A stretch of 64,000 nt of DNA from Biscogniauxia marginata (taxonomy: Eukaryota > Ascomycota > Sordariomycetes > Xylariales > Xylariaceae), in the NCBI GenBank assembly GCA_022695795.1, contig MU404063.1, forward strand, positions 186,001-250,000, written 5' to 3'. How positions within the stretch are numbered: the first letter of the stretch is position 1; each line of letters starts with the position of its first letter. The position numbers and the translations under genes were made by a program. The notes below the pieces were generated by a model that had not been told where the DNA came from, made no database searches, and saw nothing but the letters and a program-made list of their open reading frames with translations. Below, piece by piece: positions 45,626-58,457 of the stretch.

Positions 45626-48600
45626 CTAGAAGGACCGATTGGTTATCTCGGATTTTAAGAGAGGGGAACTTACAGCTGCGAAAAGGATGATTAAATTGCT
45701 TCCGATGAAGGCAGCAAAGATGCCGAGGTCCCTCCATCGGTTGGCGTAGGTGAAGCCGAATGGCGCATAGAATTCGTTGCCAACACTGTAGGCACAGTAC
45801 TGGCAGTCGGTGGCGTCGTTGTTCATGATATACCCAGGGCCACCGGCGTCGAAGAAGGACTGCATGTACGAACCACACGTCTCACCAGGAGGTGCCATGA
45901 ACACATTCAGCTCTTCGGGACGGCAGTTGACGCGCAGGCCTTCCAAGGCCGTAGTGACGGTGCCGCCGATGAGGCGCGTGAACGGGTCTAGCTGGTAAAG
46001 CCATGCGCGCCAGAAGCCAGGCATCTGAGGCGCTGGAATAGTGACACCACAGAAAAGCGCAAAGGTGATGACGATGAAAGGGTCATACTGGCTTGAGACA
46101 AACGCTGATGGCGAGATAGACGCGAGGACCTGGCCGAGGGTAATGGCGAAGAATTCCGTGATCAAGACCATGAAGAACTGATAGCCGGCTCGTGTGGATT
46201 CCATCTGGAAGCCAGGGACGTAGTACAAGGGCAGGAAAAAGACGACCGCAGACAGGATCGAGTATGGTATCTCGGCGACGACAATGCTAAGGGTGAATGT
46301 GAATGTGCTGTACATCTTGCTCAATTGCTCGCGGAAGAATATGGCACGCTTAACGACGTACATGACCTCGACTTGTGGCATGAGGAGCGCGGGCAGAACT
46401 GTGATCTGGAACATGACGAAGACCTTGTTTTGCAACGAAGACCGAGAATCGTCGAGCTGAAGGTACGTCAAACCGGTCAATACTGCGATCGCGATATGGT
46501 TGAATATGCGAGTGAATAGATAATTAGGTGATCGCCAGTAGGAAATGTTAGTGCGCTTGACCACCACCTTGATTTGATGCAACAACGGAGAGGCATATTC
46601 ACGCTGCATGGAGGGATCAATCTGCGATGCGGCTTGTTTGCGGGACTCCTTGAACTGAGAGATCGTGTCCTTGACATTAGCAAGTTCAGGACTGTCGTTC
46701 CAGATGTCGGCCCAGTCCTTGTTGCCAACACGTGGGCTGCTCCCTGCACCAACAGCCTCAAGCATATATTCAGCGATGTTATCAGACGGTCCAGCAACGG
46801 CACCATGACGCGCAAGGTAACCCCGAAGGACATAGGCGTCCTTGCCGATATCACCAAAGTAGACACAGCGACCGCCCCTTTGCAATAGAAGCAGTCTGTC
46901 AAAATTCTCGAACAGGGCAGCGTTCGGCTGATGGATCGTGCACAGAATAGCCTGTCCAGCAGCAGCCAGTTTTTTTAGGAAGCGGACAATGTTGAAGGCA
47001 CTCTGGCTGTCGAGGCCAGAAGTCGGCTCGTCCAGGAATAGCAAGAGTTGAGGCTTTGCGGCCAGTTCCACACCGATTGTCACTCGCTTACGTTGTTCGA
47101 CAGTGAGACCGGCTTCTGGGGTACCGATGATGCAGTCTGCAATGTTCTCCATTTCCAACAAGGCAATAATTTCCTCAACATATGAATACTTCTCAGACTG
47201 GGGCGTGGTAAAAGGCTGTCGCAAATCGGCCGAGAACCGCAAGGCTTCACGTACGGTTTGGGTAGGGTCGTGCATATCAAGTTGTTCGGCATACGAAGTG
47301 GACCGTTGGAATTCCTTGCCAGGTTTCGATCCATCGACAAGGATATCACCATGGATCACACCGATATTCTTTCTTGCAGCCAATACATCCAAAAGCGTAG
47401 TCTTTCCAGCCCCTGATGCACCCATGAGGGCAGTCAATTGACCAGGTTTGCAGTAGCCATAGACGTTGTTAAGGAGTCGTCGAGTTCCTCCAGGAACGGG
47501 AACATCGTAATTCAGGTCTTCCCAGGTTAAGATACTCTCTGACTCGATTTTAAGAGTCGAACCCTCGGTCTCAGTCTTCGCTCTTTGGCGCTGAAGTCGC
47601 TTATTGTTGAGAGCCTCATTGAGCGCTTTTATCTCATCGTTTGGCTTCGCAAACACTTTGGCAGTGTTGCCACCCATCCCATGCTTCACGAACTCGCCTA
47701 GCACGACATTCATGATCAGGAAGAAAATGATTATCGCCATGATGATACCAAAGTTCCGCCACAGATCCTGGGGCGCGTAGGAGAAGCCTTGGGTGATGTA
47801 GGCGCTACCACTGACAAGTTCGCTTCCAGGTGTTGAGCCAGCCAATGTGCAAACTTGATGGCTAATGTCGGTGTAGTTACCACCGGATGGGACGAGCGAC
47901 GTGCCCACGCAGGTCAGCTCGTTTCCGCCAAACTCGTTAGCCATCATACTAGCAAATGCCAGGCCAAGGGCATTGATCCAGAAAATCCAGCGCAGCCAAA
48001 CCTGTTGGTTTTGATACTGAATCAGGTAACCCGAGGTCAAAATGAACAACGTGACTGTAACGACGGCAAATTTGATAGCGTAGTCGAAGTCCGGGCTTAG
48101 ACAACCAATGATACGGAAGTAAAGCGTCATCGCTATATTGCCTACGAGAATGAGCAGGTAGAACGTAAAGAAGTGTCCTGCCGTCCGTGTAAGACCTGTC
48201 ATAAAGTAAACGATGATAGAGAATACAAGGATTTGAACCGCCGAGAATGCTGTGTCCACGAAAATTTGCGCTATCCACAGGGCTGATGGTCGATGGAGCG
48301 CATACGCCTTATGCTTGTTCACTATAGGTCTCCCGGTCATGGTTGAGCCAAGTTCGGAGAAAGCCTGGAAAGCGTTGAACAGGAGAGCGATGAAAAGAAG
48401 ACCACCTTTACTGAAAGCGCTGTCCGAGTCCTGTCTCAGGTTCAAGTAGAGTGTGCCCAAGACGATTCCGATGATAATGCTTCGGAGCCATGAAAGTGAA
48501 AGCCCAAGCTTGTCTTGCATTTTCAACGCGAACTGGCGCTTCATCAACGCCCAGACCTGTAGGTGGAATCCAACACTATAGACAGAATGTTTTGCTCCAC

Positions 48601-50215
48601 TCCGCTTGCTCTCGTGGACAGCTACTCGGAAATCGTCATGCGTGGCACTCTCTTGGTCCAATCGAGTCTTGTAATCCGACATCTCGGCCTTTAAGCACTC
48701 AGCATAGGGAGAGCTCTCAAAGGCTGCAGCCAAGGTGTCGGGGCTGTGGGGAGCATTTTGAGGCGAGTAACCATCGGAGTAAGCGCGTTCGAATTCATCA
48801 GTGCAACCAGTAACGTAGTCCGGCGTAGTCTGTCGCGGTCGCGGCAAGAAACCGAGGCTTTCGAAATAACCTCGGGCTTCGGACGCAGGGCCGAAGTACA
48901 CTTGCTTGCCAGAATCGATGACCAACACCTTGTCAAACTGCCTATAGATATTCTCGGAGGCCTGGTAAAGGGACACGAAAGTCGAGGTTTTATAAAGGTT
49001 GGTCTGGATTCGTAGGGACTTGACGTAATCGAGTGCTGTACTAGCATCGAGGCCTCGGGTGCTATTGTCCCAAGACAAAATACATGCGTTCGTGATCATC
49101 ATCTCCGCGATGGAGACACGCTTCCTCTCGCCGCCAGATATACCACGCACCAAGGCATCGCCTACGACTGTCTTCCTAGTGTGCTCGATATTGAACATTT
49201 TAAGCAGAAGAGTAATAACGTCGTCCTTGAACTTGGCCTTGTTGGTACCTGCCGGCAGTTTCTTAGGAATCTTGGTGTCAATAGCAAAACCAAGGGTCTG
49301 TTCAACGGTGAGGGTCGCGTGGTGGATATCATCTTCCTGGTTGTAGACGGCTTCGCCTCGGTAATTCTTGAACTCCTTGGCGGTAAAGGGCCCGTACAAC
49401 ACATCACCCGTGACACTGGTGTAGCCCCATCGTTGGTTAGCAATCGACTTCAAGAAAGTCGTGCAGCCCGAACCCGGCCTTCCCAGCACGAGAACCATCT
49501 CGCCGGGATTGACAACGCCGCTGAAGTTATCTAACAAAGTAGCCTCAACACCCTTGTTGCCTATGCCGAGAAGATTCTTCAATGGTGTCCAGTAGTCGAC
49601 GAAATCCACGAAAGCGTCGGGAAATGTTTTCACAAAATTGGTCATGCCGCTCATTCCCTTGACGGTCAGTCCATCCCAATAAACACCGATGTGCTTCGAT
49701 TTGATACCTGCCTCTTGCTCGGCAGCCAGACCACCTCGCAGGGCCGACTCCAAGTCGAACATGTCTATCGAGTCGGCAGATTCAGGTGTATCCGTGGTTA
49801 TCTTGGCGCCTTTCTCCGGGTCGTTGGACTTCCGGCTGTTAACGCGACTAGCCCGTGATAGTCCGGACAATTCCCTCTGGAGCTCGGCGAAATCAGCCTC
49901 GGCCTGCTCGACCGAAACACCAGTGTTGACGCGAGAGAAGCCATTGGGGTTATTCCTTCGAACATTCTCGCGTTGTTCTTCGGATGGATCTGTGCTGTTG
50001 GTTTTAGTCGAAGCTGAGGATGTGCTGTGGGAAGACTGCGCTTTTTCGTCGTGGGTAGCTGGCACGGTGTCCTCCACGGCCGAGCCAGCCAAGCCCTGCC
50101 TTTCTAAATCCTTCTCCGTCATGTTTCCTACAGCGGCGCACGAAACAAGCTCGTTGCCCGTGTCTAGCGGTCGTCCACACACAGCTCCTTGGTGCTCGGT
50201 TGAAGAGTCTTTCAA
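45626..50215 (-). CDS. PDR-type full-size ABC transporter (ABCG family)
   Basis: Plasma-membrane drug or lipid exporter of 1529 aa with the reverse layout (NBD-TMD)2. NBD1 has the fungal PDR deviant Walker A GRPGSGCTT (245-253, Cys for Lys), signature VRGISGGERKRVSI (about 357-370) and degenerate Walker B SWDNSTRGLDAST. TMD1 lies at about 545-830. NBD2 has a normal Walker A GASGAGKTTLLD (about 931), altered signature LTVEQRKRVTIGVELA and Walker B LLFLDEPTSGLDS (about 1058). TMD2 ends at the C-terminus. The asymmetric ATP sites are typical of Pdr5/CDR/atrB-like pumps. The N-terminal 160 residues are Ser/Thr-rich and likely regulated by phosphorylation. Translation could also begin at Met32 (50122). 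A perfect GTAAGT donor at 45673 near the stop suggests an alternative spliced tail. No pleiotropic drug response element of TCCGNGGA type is seen upstream. Confidence 0.93.
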   Translation of the reverse strand: MKDSSTEHQGAVCGRPLDTGNELVSCAAVGNMTEKDLERQGLAGSAVEDTVPATHDEKAQSSHSTSSASTKTNSTDPSEEQRENVRRNNPNGFSRVNTGVSVEQAEADFAELQRELSGLSRASRVNSRKSNDPEKGAKITTDTPESADSIDMFDLESALRGGLAAEQEAGIKSKHIGVYWDGLTVKGMSGMTNFVKTFPDAFVDFVDYWTPLKNLLGIGNKGVEATLLDNFSGVVNPGEMVLVLGRPGSGCTTFLKSIANQRWGYTSVTGDVLYGPFTAKEFKNYRGEAVYNQEDDIHHATLTVEQTLGFAIDTKIPKKLPAGTNKAKFKDDVITLLLKMFNIEHTRKTVVGDALVRGISGGERKRVSIAEMMITNACILSWDNSTRGLDASTALDYVKSLRIQTNLYKTSTFVSLYQASENIYRQFDKVLVIDSGKQVYFGPASEARGYFESLGFLPRPRQTTPDYVTGCTDEFERAYSDGYSPQNAPHSPDTLAAAFESSPYAECLKAEMSDYKTRLDQESATHDDFRVAVHESKRSGAKHSVYSVGFHLQVWALMKRQFALKMQDKLGLSLSWLRSIIIGIVLGTLYLNLRQDSDSAFSKGGLLFIALLFNAFQAFSELGSTMTGRPIVNKHKAYALHRPSALWIAQIFVDTAFSAVQILVFSIIVYFMTGLTRTAGHFFTFYLLILVGNIAMTLYFRIIGCLSPDFDYAIKFAVVTVTLFILTSGYLIQYQNQQVWLRWIFWINALGLAFASMMANEFGGNELTCVGTSLVPSGGNYTDISHQVCTLAGSTPGSELVSGSAYITQGFSYAPQDLWRNFGIIMAIIIFFLIMNVVLGEFVKHGMGGNTAKVFAKPNDEIKALNEALNNKRLQRQRAKTETEGSTLKIESESILTWEDLNYDVPVPGGTRRLLNNVYGYCKPGQLTALMGASGAGKTTLLDVLAARKNIGVIHGDILVDGSKPGKEFQRSTSYAEQLDMHDPTQTVREALRFSADLRQPFTTPQSEKYSYVEEIIALLEMENIADCIIGTPEAGLTVEQRKRVTIGVELAAKPQLLLFLDEPTSGLDSQSAFNIVRFLKKLAAAGQAILCTIHQPNAALFENFDRLLLLQRGGRCVYFGDIGKDAYVLRGYLARHGAVAGPSDNIAEYMLEAVGAGSSPRVGNKDWADIWNDSPELANVKDTISQFKESRKQAASQIDPSMQREYASPLLHQIKVVVKRTNISYWRSPNYLFTRIFNHIAIAVLTGLTYLQLDDSRSSLQNKVFVMFQITVLPALLMPQVEVMYVVKRAIFFREQLSKMYSTFTFTLSIVVAEIPYSILSAVVFFLPLYYVPGFQMESTRAGYQFFMVLITEFFAITLGQVLASISPSAFVSSQYDPFIVITFALFCGVTIPAPQMPGFWRAWLYQLDPFTRLIGGTVTTALEGLRVNCRPEELNVFMAPPGETCGSYMQSFFDAGGPGYIMNNDATDCQYCAYSVGNEFYAPFGFTYANRWRDLGIFAAFIGSNLIILFAAVSSPLLKSEITNRSF

Positions 50216-53200
50216 AACTGTCTTAAATCGTGGGCGTATCCGACTGACAAACAGGAGTCAGGGTCGTCACCAAAAACAGATATCTAAAATCTGCTTCTGC
50301 TCCCGGCGGATCTGCGCGATGAATCGAGGCTGGTTGCCGGGGACTAAATAGGAAAATGTTGTTCGGTGCTATTATTTGTAATGATGTAAGTAGGAATGAG
50401 AGAGCCCAAGCAACCGTCAGCCGTCTACCCGCAAAGGGCGAACAAGACGGTAAAAGAAACGGTCCGGGGCAGTAGCAAGCAACTTGAAGCAAGAGTAAGT
50501 AAGCAAGCAAGCAGGATACACAAAGTAGTTAAGAGAAGTTAACAGAAAGAAGAGCAGGAGGCAGCGATGAGGCGTCGGTGCCCTCTAATAGGAAATGCGC
50601 ACTGGGGACTGCCCTACAGAAACAAAATGTTCCTCGCTACTTCCTTTGTATCTTTCCGCCTCCATGCGCCTAGAAACTTAGTAATGCTGCAATCCATTTG
50701 GTACTTCGTACTCCGTACCTCTTCCCTCTTTTCTTTTTCTTTCTATTTTTCTTCTCATTTACAAGGACCCATCCGTCACCTTTGTCTCGAATCTCAACCC
50801 CACCACACAGGGCCGCTAATGCATCTCCCATCCCGGGCAACACTAGCTGCAGCCCACATGCCTACGGCAACAGAGACGAATGAAGGGGGGTACCTTTCCC
50901 AATCCCGGTTAGTTGCTGTCCTAGTACGGAATCTGAATCATCATGCATCATGATAAATACTGAGTGAGACATAATTGCTCTGTCTCTTGACGACACAGGC
51001 ACAATGCTGACATCGATCATACACAGTCATACGGCGTGTCTCAACTATTCCAGCTCCCCAAGCGGTTTTGCAGTAACAAGTACAGATTACCTGGTTAGTG
51101 CCTATTTCCGCTTAATCAGCGGCATTTTCGCCCTGCATGTATCCACCAACTTGACCTGTGCCTTGCCATCAGGCTCAGTGCGTATCCATGTTGAGTGTCG
51201 TTCATCAGCGGGGCCCATAACCACCTTTGAATTATGATTGGATCCATTGTGTTTGCCAACGTCAAAGACATCTCCCTATGTCTATATAGGTAGGTATCGT
51301 CTATCAATGCGCTCTGTTGCAACTCTTGGAACATCACACCGACACTTGGAAGAGGGTTTAGGCATGGCAATTCTGTATATGTAATAAAGCAGCGTGAAGT
51401 ACGAGCACGCGGGCCTCAAAGCATCCACGGCTACTTGTATGTATTTAGTGTGAGAGATGAGTTCCTACGGTGATGTGACTAAACACTTACACATACATAT
51501 AGACTAAAGCAGGCAAGGTATGCATGTGGATATCCAGGATTGAGAAAGATAGACATGCAGGGTCGTCGGTATCATCTTGCGACTGAGAGGGATTGATAAG
51601 CCGATCAAAAAGTCTATAACTTCTAGGCTTTCCAATTGGAACTCTCGTTGAGGCTCGAACGAGAAGAAAGAAGGGTCCGTGTGGCGGATGTCCCCTCCTG
51701 AAATATCCCTATTGGTCCATTGGGCCTTCTACTGTACTTGTATATGCAATGCTAAACTATAGTAGCATTTACATGTAGATACTGTGGGTATTATCAATGT
51801 TAGAGGCAATACCTAAGGCAGCCTTATTACTACCTACCTGGTACGCCCCGCCTGCTCTGGTCGACATGTAGTAGCTTGATCCGGCACTGGTAGTTTAGAG
51901 TTGGCGGAGACTTAACGGATAGATTAGGGTCCGATGAGGCTTTTAGCTTATAAATCCGCATACATACTACTAATAGTATTAATGAAGTATGAGTATCTAT
52001 TAGTTGGTTTAGTTGCTCCATCTATGAGGTACTACCTATACATGAATCCGCGGAATTCCGAGCTTAATAAATGGAATACACTACTGCACGTACAAATAAA
52101 TTGGCGAAGTAGGGCCCTACGTTCCATATCTGCAGCTCTCAATTTACGGTCCGACATCCAAGAAGCTTTGTAAACTGTAGTTATAGCAACGATTAAAAAC
52201 TCAGCACACCATCGCAGTACACTACGGTCAAATATGTTTTGGGGAAACATTGGTGGAACAACTCCACCATAAACGAACATGAGCGTTCCGTGGACAGGTC
52301 ACTCTTCAGCGGACGGAGACAATCAACAGGTATCTGCGGTGAGATCGTGAGCCGTAGCCACATGCCAAGCTGAGGTGACGATGTAGGTATAAAAAGCATG
52401 GCAAAGCTACCTTCACGCGTGGCAGTTCCGAGACGGTGTATAGAAGTGCAAAGACGGAAATGCCATATGTTCTATAATTTATATGTACTTACACGTAACG
52501 ATCGAATAACTAGGTACCCAACTAATGTATATGCGCATCAACGAGGTAAGTGTGTACGTACGCCTGTTGGTCGCGACACATGCACAGTGATGATGAATGG
52601 ATTGCATACCGATCCGCCTTGCGCCACTGGTTCGCGCGCTAGAATTGCTCGCTAGTCTTACCCGGCGAAAATCCCGGGAGGTGATCCGAGAACTAATGAA
52701 GGGCCATGAAACAAAGTTTCTTTGATAGGCACTCGTACTCGAGCACATAGGTAATCTTTCAGTTTCCCCATTGATAATCGTCGCATGTCATGATGAATTG
52801 TAGTATAGGCTTTGGAGCAAGCCGTAGGTATTTGGAGAAGCGGGGCAGCTTCGAAAGATGATTTCTTGGTCAATCGAAAAAGGAATTAGTACTAGGCTAA
52901 AAAGAGCAACCGAAGACCACCCTGGCGGGGCGCCTTCTCGCTTTCAGCTAGCTGTACCCACTCTCGCTTCCAGAAAACTAAAAACATGGAACCGATCCCA
53001 CCGCCTCGAAACGGCTTGGAGATAGGTAGAAGAGGACTAATCTCCGTTCGGGGCACTAATGTGGGGCAAAAGTTTGCTTAACTTGTTGAGCCTAATCAGC
53101 ACCAATTGAAGCCCCCAATACATACCATCCATGTAGGTAGTATGTACCTATGTACGTATTATTTCGTACTCATACTTCGTACCCACGTTTGTTTCGAATC

Positions 53201-56200
53201 CCGAGTGCACAATATTCCCGACAACTCAAAGCCGAGGAAAGGCTCGGCCGAAAGGGATGGGAACTACGTAGAACCCTGCTCATTTTCAACTACACACGTG
53301 AATTAGAGTATACCTGGTAGTCACCCAACCCCCTTTGCGCTAAAGGAGATAACATCAAAGTCGTCTTCCTAAATCCGACATGGGCTTATACGAAACATTC
53401 ATCTCACTAAGAACCTTTTTTTTATCGTTCAATTAATTGTTTTCAATTATGGAATAACCCCCCTTTGCAAGTCTAGACCAACTAATCAGCCACATTAACG
53501 CCATACTAGACAAAGGAATGCTTCAGGCGCCTTGGCTGCTTACCTATGTAGATCCTTCTCTTACATCGCACGTGGCAACGAAGTCTACATACCAGTTTGG
53601 AACCATCTGTTTTCGTGCTGATGGCCAACTATGATTACCAATACCAGGAAACTATCATGAAACTACCAAGAAATCCTGCTAAGCCCTTGAAAACGCCCTG
53701 GCAATCCTAACAACATTGAACAGCCCCGGCTTTCCGAAAGTCTTTCGGTATTTGCTCCTTTGGCGGACTCCTCAAAACCTGGGTAATAGTGAGGCTGAAG
53801 GGGCGGTGGTGGCGATGGTAGTGATGCCTCTAGATATCGTGTAGGTTCGAGATAGAGCATATGGCTAGTCACATGCCAAGTCTGGGATAACCTTTCTTAT
53901 TAGCCTTTCGGTGGGCGTGATGAGTGTAGTTGGCACACTGGACTCAATCCAGAATTAATCGCTACATAATAGCGATTCCAGAATTCCTAGACCAGCACCA
54001 ATACAACAACAACATGCATTCCATTTAGTAGATCTGGATAGCATGCACATGAACGTAGGCTAGCAGGCGCTTTTTCTCTGACAGGTACGCCGATAGATTC
54101 TAGTTTCTTGTTTTTTCTTCTTGGTGTTCTTGTGTTACCTTCTCGCATCCCACTCAATGAGGCATTAGTGGTTGTCAATATATCCCTTCATCCTCCTAGC
54201 CAGACAGCCCGCCTATCAGCCTCACCGGGAACACCGGTAGCTAGTGACACCAAACAATCATCCGCCACCACGCGAGATCAAGTTGGGTCCCTAGATCAAG
54301 GACAGCCGTACGCTTACCTATCACTCCATCAATCTATTTGCAGACGTAGCGTGCGTCCGCGTACGCCCGTACGTACGCACATAGATTGGAGAATCCTAGC
54401 TCCAATGCCTACTTACACAACGCCTACCTCGGCACGCTGACGGTATCAAAGCCACTATATGCATATATCCATGTATACAAACACTTACTTTCCTTCTACT
54501 TGCTTTGACTAAACCTGACAAGTGATTGAAAACATCAGCAAAACTACATAGGAGTAGGAATTGCATAATTCCGAGACTAAATTTCTATATATTATCTCTC
54601 TCCGCATCTAACTTGGAGACATTTCGTCACTACTAGCTGTGTGTGAAACGAAACACGACACACAATACCTACCTACCTGGCGCGCTTATAAATATGCCAT
54701 CGAACGTTGCGCCGTAATTCTTGGCCCTCCACATTCTGCTTGTATGTTGTAAATGTAAAGGAGTAGAGTATATAGCGATGCTGATAAATTCAACCGAAGC
54801 CTCAGCTGCCCAAATCCAAGGGCGCGGTGCCGTCATCGCGTGCCTTACGCGTGCAGCTAGCTTAACCGTCTTACATATTGGTTTACAGGAAGGTATATGA
54901 TCTGGAGCGATCAGGAGTGGGTTAGAATTTAATCATAATACATAATAAGGCAATTGCTATTATGCTGCGTCCCAAAGATACGTCCGTATCAATTGCACTT
55001 CAAGAACGAATTAATCAAAGTAAATACCAATCAGTGATACTTGGTAAATCTCCAGCGGTTTACCGTTTCTAAGCAAATTCATTTTAAACAAATTGACGGG
55101 TATGATCTTGACCTTCGTGTATGTACATGAAAATTCGTGTCAGAAATGAGGCTTTCGTCACGTTACTAAGCAACGAGCCTGAAGAGGCTTACGGCGGTGA
55201 AGGCACAGCTAGTACCACACATGATGGTCAACAGAGGAGGCCTTTAGGTGTAAAAGGGCCGCTTTCCCATGTAGCTTTAGTTCTAGTTCTTCGCTCCACA
55301 ACTACTTTGCTACCTCCCCATATACTAATGTACATCGTGACAGCATGTTTTATACTCATGGCTTGAAGTCATTAGCAGCGAGCATTACTACTATCTCAGG
55401 GTCAGATCTGCTCCTGTATATGAACACATGCATACAATAGAATGCTAGCTAGCAGGCAGTGCCAGATCACTAAACTCAAGAGAAGGATCAAGTCCGCATT
55501 AGCGGGTAATACTCGTAATTACCATCTACACACGAGCCAGAAAGATTAAAGGCAATGCATATCCAGAAATTCAGTCACCAAGCCGGTAACGATCCCGCCA
55601 CGTTGGAACAAATGCGCCAAGGACACGCGCCCTTGCCATGTGAGATGAGCATGAGCAAGGGTTTAATTGAGGACTCGAGGTACATCGTATTATAGCTCAG
55701 TTAGCTGTTGACTGCTGCTTCTACTGTCAAGGCACGGGAATTAGCACAATATTGCGTGTTGTTTTTTTCTGAAGCTTTCAAACAATATGTGAGCAGAAAT
55801 AAGCAATACATACCTAACTGTTGTTCTCCTCTCTCGCTTTCTTTTTAGATCCCCCTTTTTCATGAACAGACTCACTGGCTTGAAAGATAGAAATGGAAAT
55901 TTACCCTTATCCCCGTGGAAAGTACAGGTAAAAAGCCCATAGTGGTGTAAGTGACGAGTTTACAATCTTGAAAACCTATTTTATTGTGTACTTAAAACTG
56001 CTGCATATTATACACCGGAAATCCCACGGTGACGGGTGAAGAATGTATGAAGAATGGCCGGTGTTGCTTTACTATGTAGAATATCATAACCATTCACATC
56101 AAGCAATAAATCACAAAATCTCTCACCATCTTATTCTTCTATCCAAATCATTGTCCATTTTCCACTTAAATAAACAGCTTTGTTTCTGCCGAGTTCCTCA

Positions 56201-58457
56201 TTCTCCAGTGCCATGACGTTAAACTTAGTATGTGCCAAAACAAACTTAACGCCTGATGTAAAGGCTTTGACTATGCATAATCCTTTCAAACGAACATAGT
56301 ATTGAAGTTCTAATAACAATCCTAGTCATTAATGTAGTATTGGGGTTTTAATAAACACATGACAAAACCCGATGAGTCAAAAGGTTTGAACCAGCAAGAT
56401 AGAAACATACAACCATAATAGATGAGACAGATAGTACAACGGATCGCTTGTGATAATTGGCTTGGGACTTAAATTCTGCTATGGGCTCATATGCGACGAC
56501 ATCGCATAAGGTGCCTTCCATCCTTTTCCGTCAGCATACCCCTTTCTAGGAACTTCCTATCCATTTTAAATACATACACACACAGCTCTCCCCCCTTAAT
56601 CCCATTTTCAATTAGCTTTTAGTGCTATACACACACACACACACACACACATCACAATAGATAGGCAATTATGCCTCAGAATAAACCCTCTTTCATAGTC
56701 TTCCCGAGACCCATGCTAAGTCTTCAGTGCAAAGTGTGTGTGCCCCTATTTCTCTGCATCACATCTCGGATTTGAGGGAATCACTGACGAGACTGGTCAT
56801 TATACGAGAAATGAGAATAGCAGGTAATTACCGAGATGTTCTGTGTCAATAGAGCTAACATGGCTTCCATTGATCGCCGCGGACAGTGATCTTTCGTGCT
56901 GGTACAGATGTAAGGCTCAGATAAGTACGGTTAGAAAGGGGTCTCCTAGAGTATGCCTAGGTTAGAGCTAGGACTGTCTGTCAACCACACTTCTCAGCCT
57001 TGAATAAAAGGTCTAGCGAGTTCTATAATTCCATGCTAGGGGCAAATAGCCGGTCCGGATTTTTCTCGGGAACGTTGGGAGTTCGATGATACTTCGAAGC
57101 CAGACTACATCCCACTGATCCCCTCTCCCAGGTGTCCGCTGAGGCTCGAAAGTCTAGTCTAGCTTAATAAAATATATAAAGAAATGTAAATATATTAATA
57201 GCCCTTCGTAAAAGCGAGATAACATTTGTCTAAAGCAATCGAGCGTGGTCCTTTACGAAGCTCACTCCTCTCTTATCTCTCTCCCCTTTTCTAGTCTCTT
57301 AAAATACATAAGTAAAGCAAGGCAAGATTGCAGAAGCTTCAATTCCGATACGGTCCGGGACTGAATCTCACTGTAGGCATCCTTCCAGACCATAAATGCA
57401 TCGGAAAATAATGGTGTCTCCGACCGAATGCGGTCAACGTTCAGCAGTATAAATAGCCGTCAACTAGACTCCCAAGATGATGCAATGATGTCAAACTAGA
57501 ATATACTCTGCATGTTCAGCCTGCTGAGCCAAGACGACGGTATGGTGACAAAATAAGGCGTACTAGTCAAAGGCGAGCTAGATAGATGGGCGAGCACATA
57601 AATCTAGGTCTCGAGATGGCGAGATCGAAAAGGAGCTTAGCTCTTAAGGGTATTTGTTTGGTTGTAGACGGCATCATACTATTATATATACATAGGTACC
57701 TAAGCATGGAGAGAAATATTCCCCTATTTCGATTATAAGCACAGCTCCTAGCTTTAACTGTTTTTCTTTCTTCTAGAGCTACACAGCCAATATCACGAAT
57801 TCGTATCGTCAAGCTAGTATAAATTAAATCACAAGGAGGGCAAGGTCTCTTACATAGACCACAACAGATATGAGCCGCATTGTATAGTAAATCACTCGGG
57901 ACTATGTAGTAAGAGCGGTGATTCACGCGGAAAAATATTTATTATGACGCATGACTACGGTCTATGAGGGCCTCAACGCCACGAGCATTGAGTGTATTGA
58001 GCGTGAAACAAATCTTGCCGCCACCGCCGGCGGCGTTTTTCATATTCAACAACAGTCCTCACCCCGGCATCCATCGTGTTCCTATCACAGATACCACCCT
58101 AATTTTCCACCTGATGCCAACCGGGCTAGAGAAAAACAACGCCAATTCCAGGACATGGCGTTAAAAACCAAAGACAAACGACCAACGCCGGCCATGCAAG
58201 ATGAAATCGGAGTTTCAAGGATCCTCTTCTTCATGTCTGGCTTACTTAATATTATCTCTGTTCGCTTTCGTGCCAACAATCTCATGCAGGCGAGGAGAAT
58301 AGTATTTTCAGGTAGCGCGGGCCTGGTTAGCAGTCGTTCTGATGACTAAAGAGATGGGGGCGGGAGCGGAAGGCGGATGATCAATTGGCGCAGATGCTTC
58401 CTCCTGTTCGGGAGAAGTCTGACCTCGACAAGGTGCACTACCAATGTCGTTGTTTCC
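50216..58457. other. 8.2-kb gene-poor region
   Basis: The left 350 nt is the ABC transporter leader/promoter, with an AAGC microsatellite at 50493-50512. No ORF in the rest shows a domain. The longest (57567-57926 minus, 57951-58349 plus, 54108-54440 plus, 53106-53306 plus) have biased composition. Seen: GTACGCCCGTACGTACGC near 54361-54378, CCTACCTACCTGG near 54667-54679 and an (AC)11 tract. No terminal repeats or transposase remnants were recognised. A lncRNA or a gene with many small exons cannot be excluded. Confidence 0.45.
56629..56650. repeat. (AC)11 microsatellite
   Basis: A perfect dinucleotide run of 22 nt. Confidence 0.9.

Noticed and set aside
57951..58349. 132-codon plus-strand ORF next to the ckb1 3' end
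   Set aside because: Probably chance or antisense to the ckb1 3' UTR; no domain or start context supports it.
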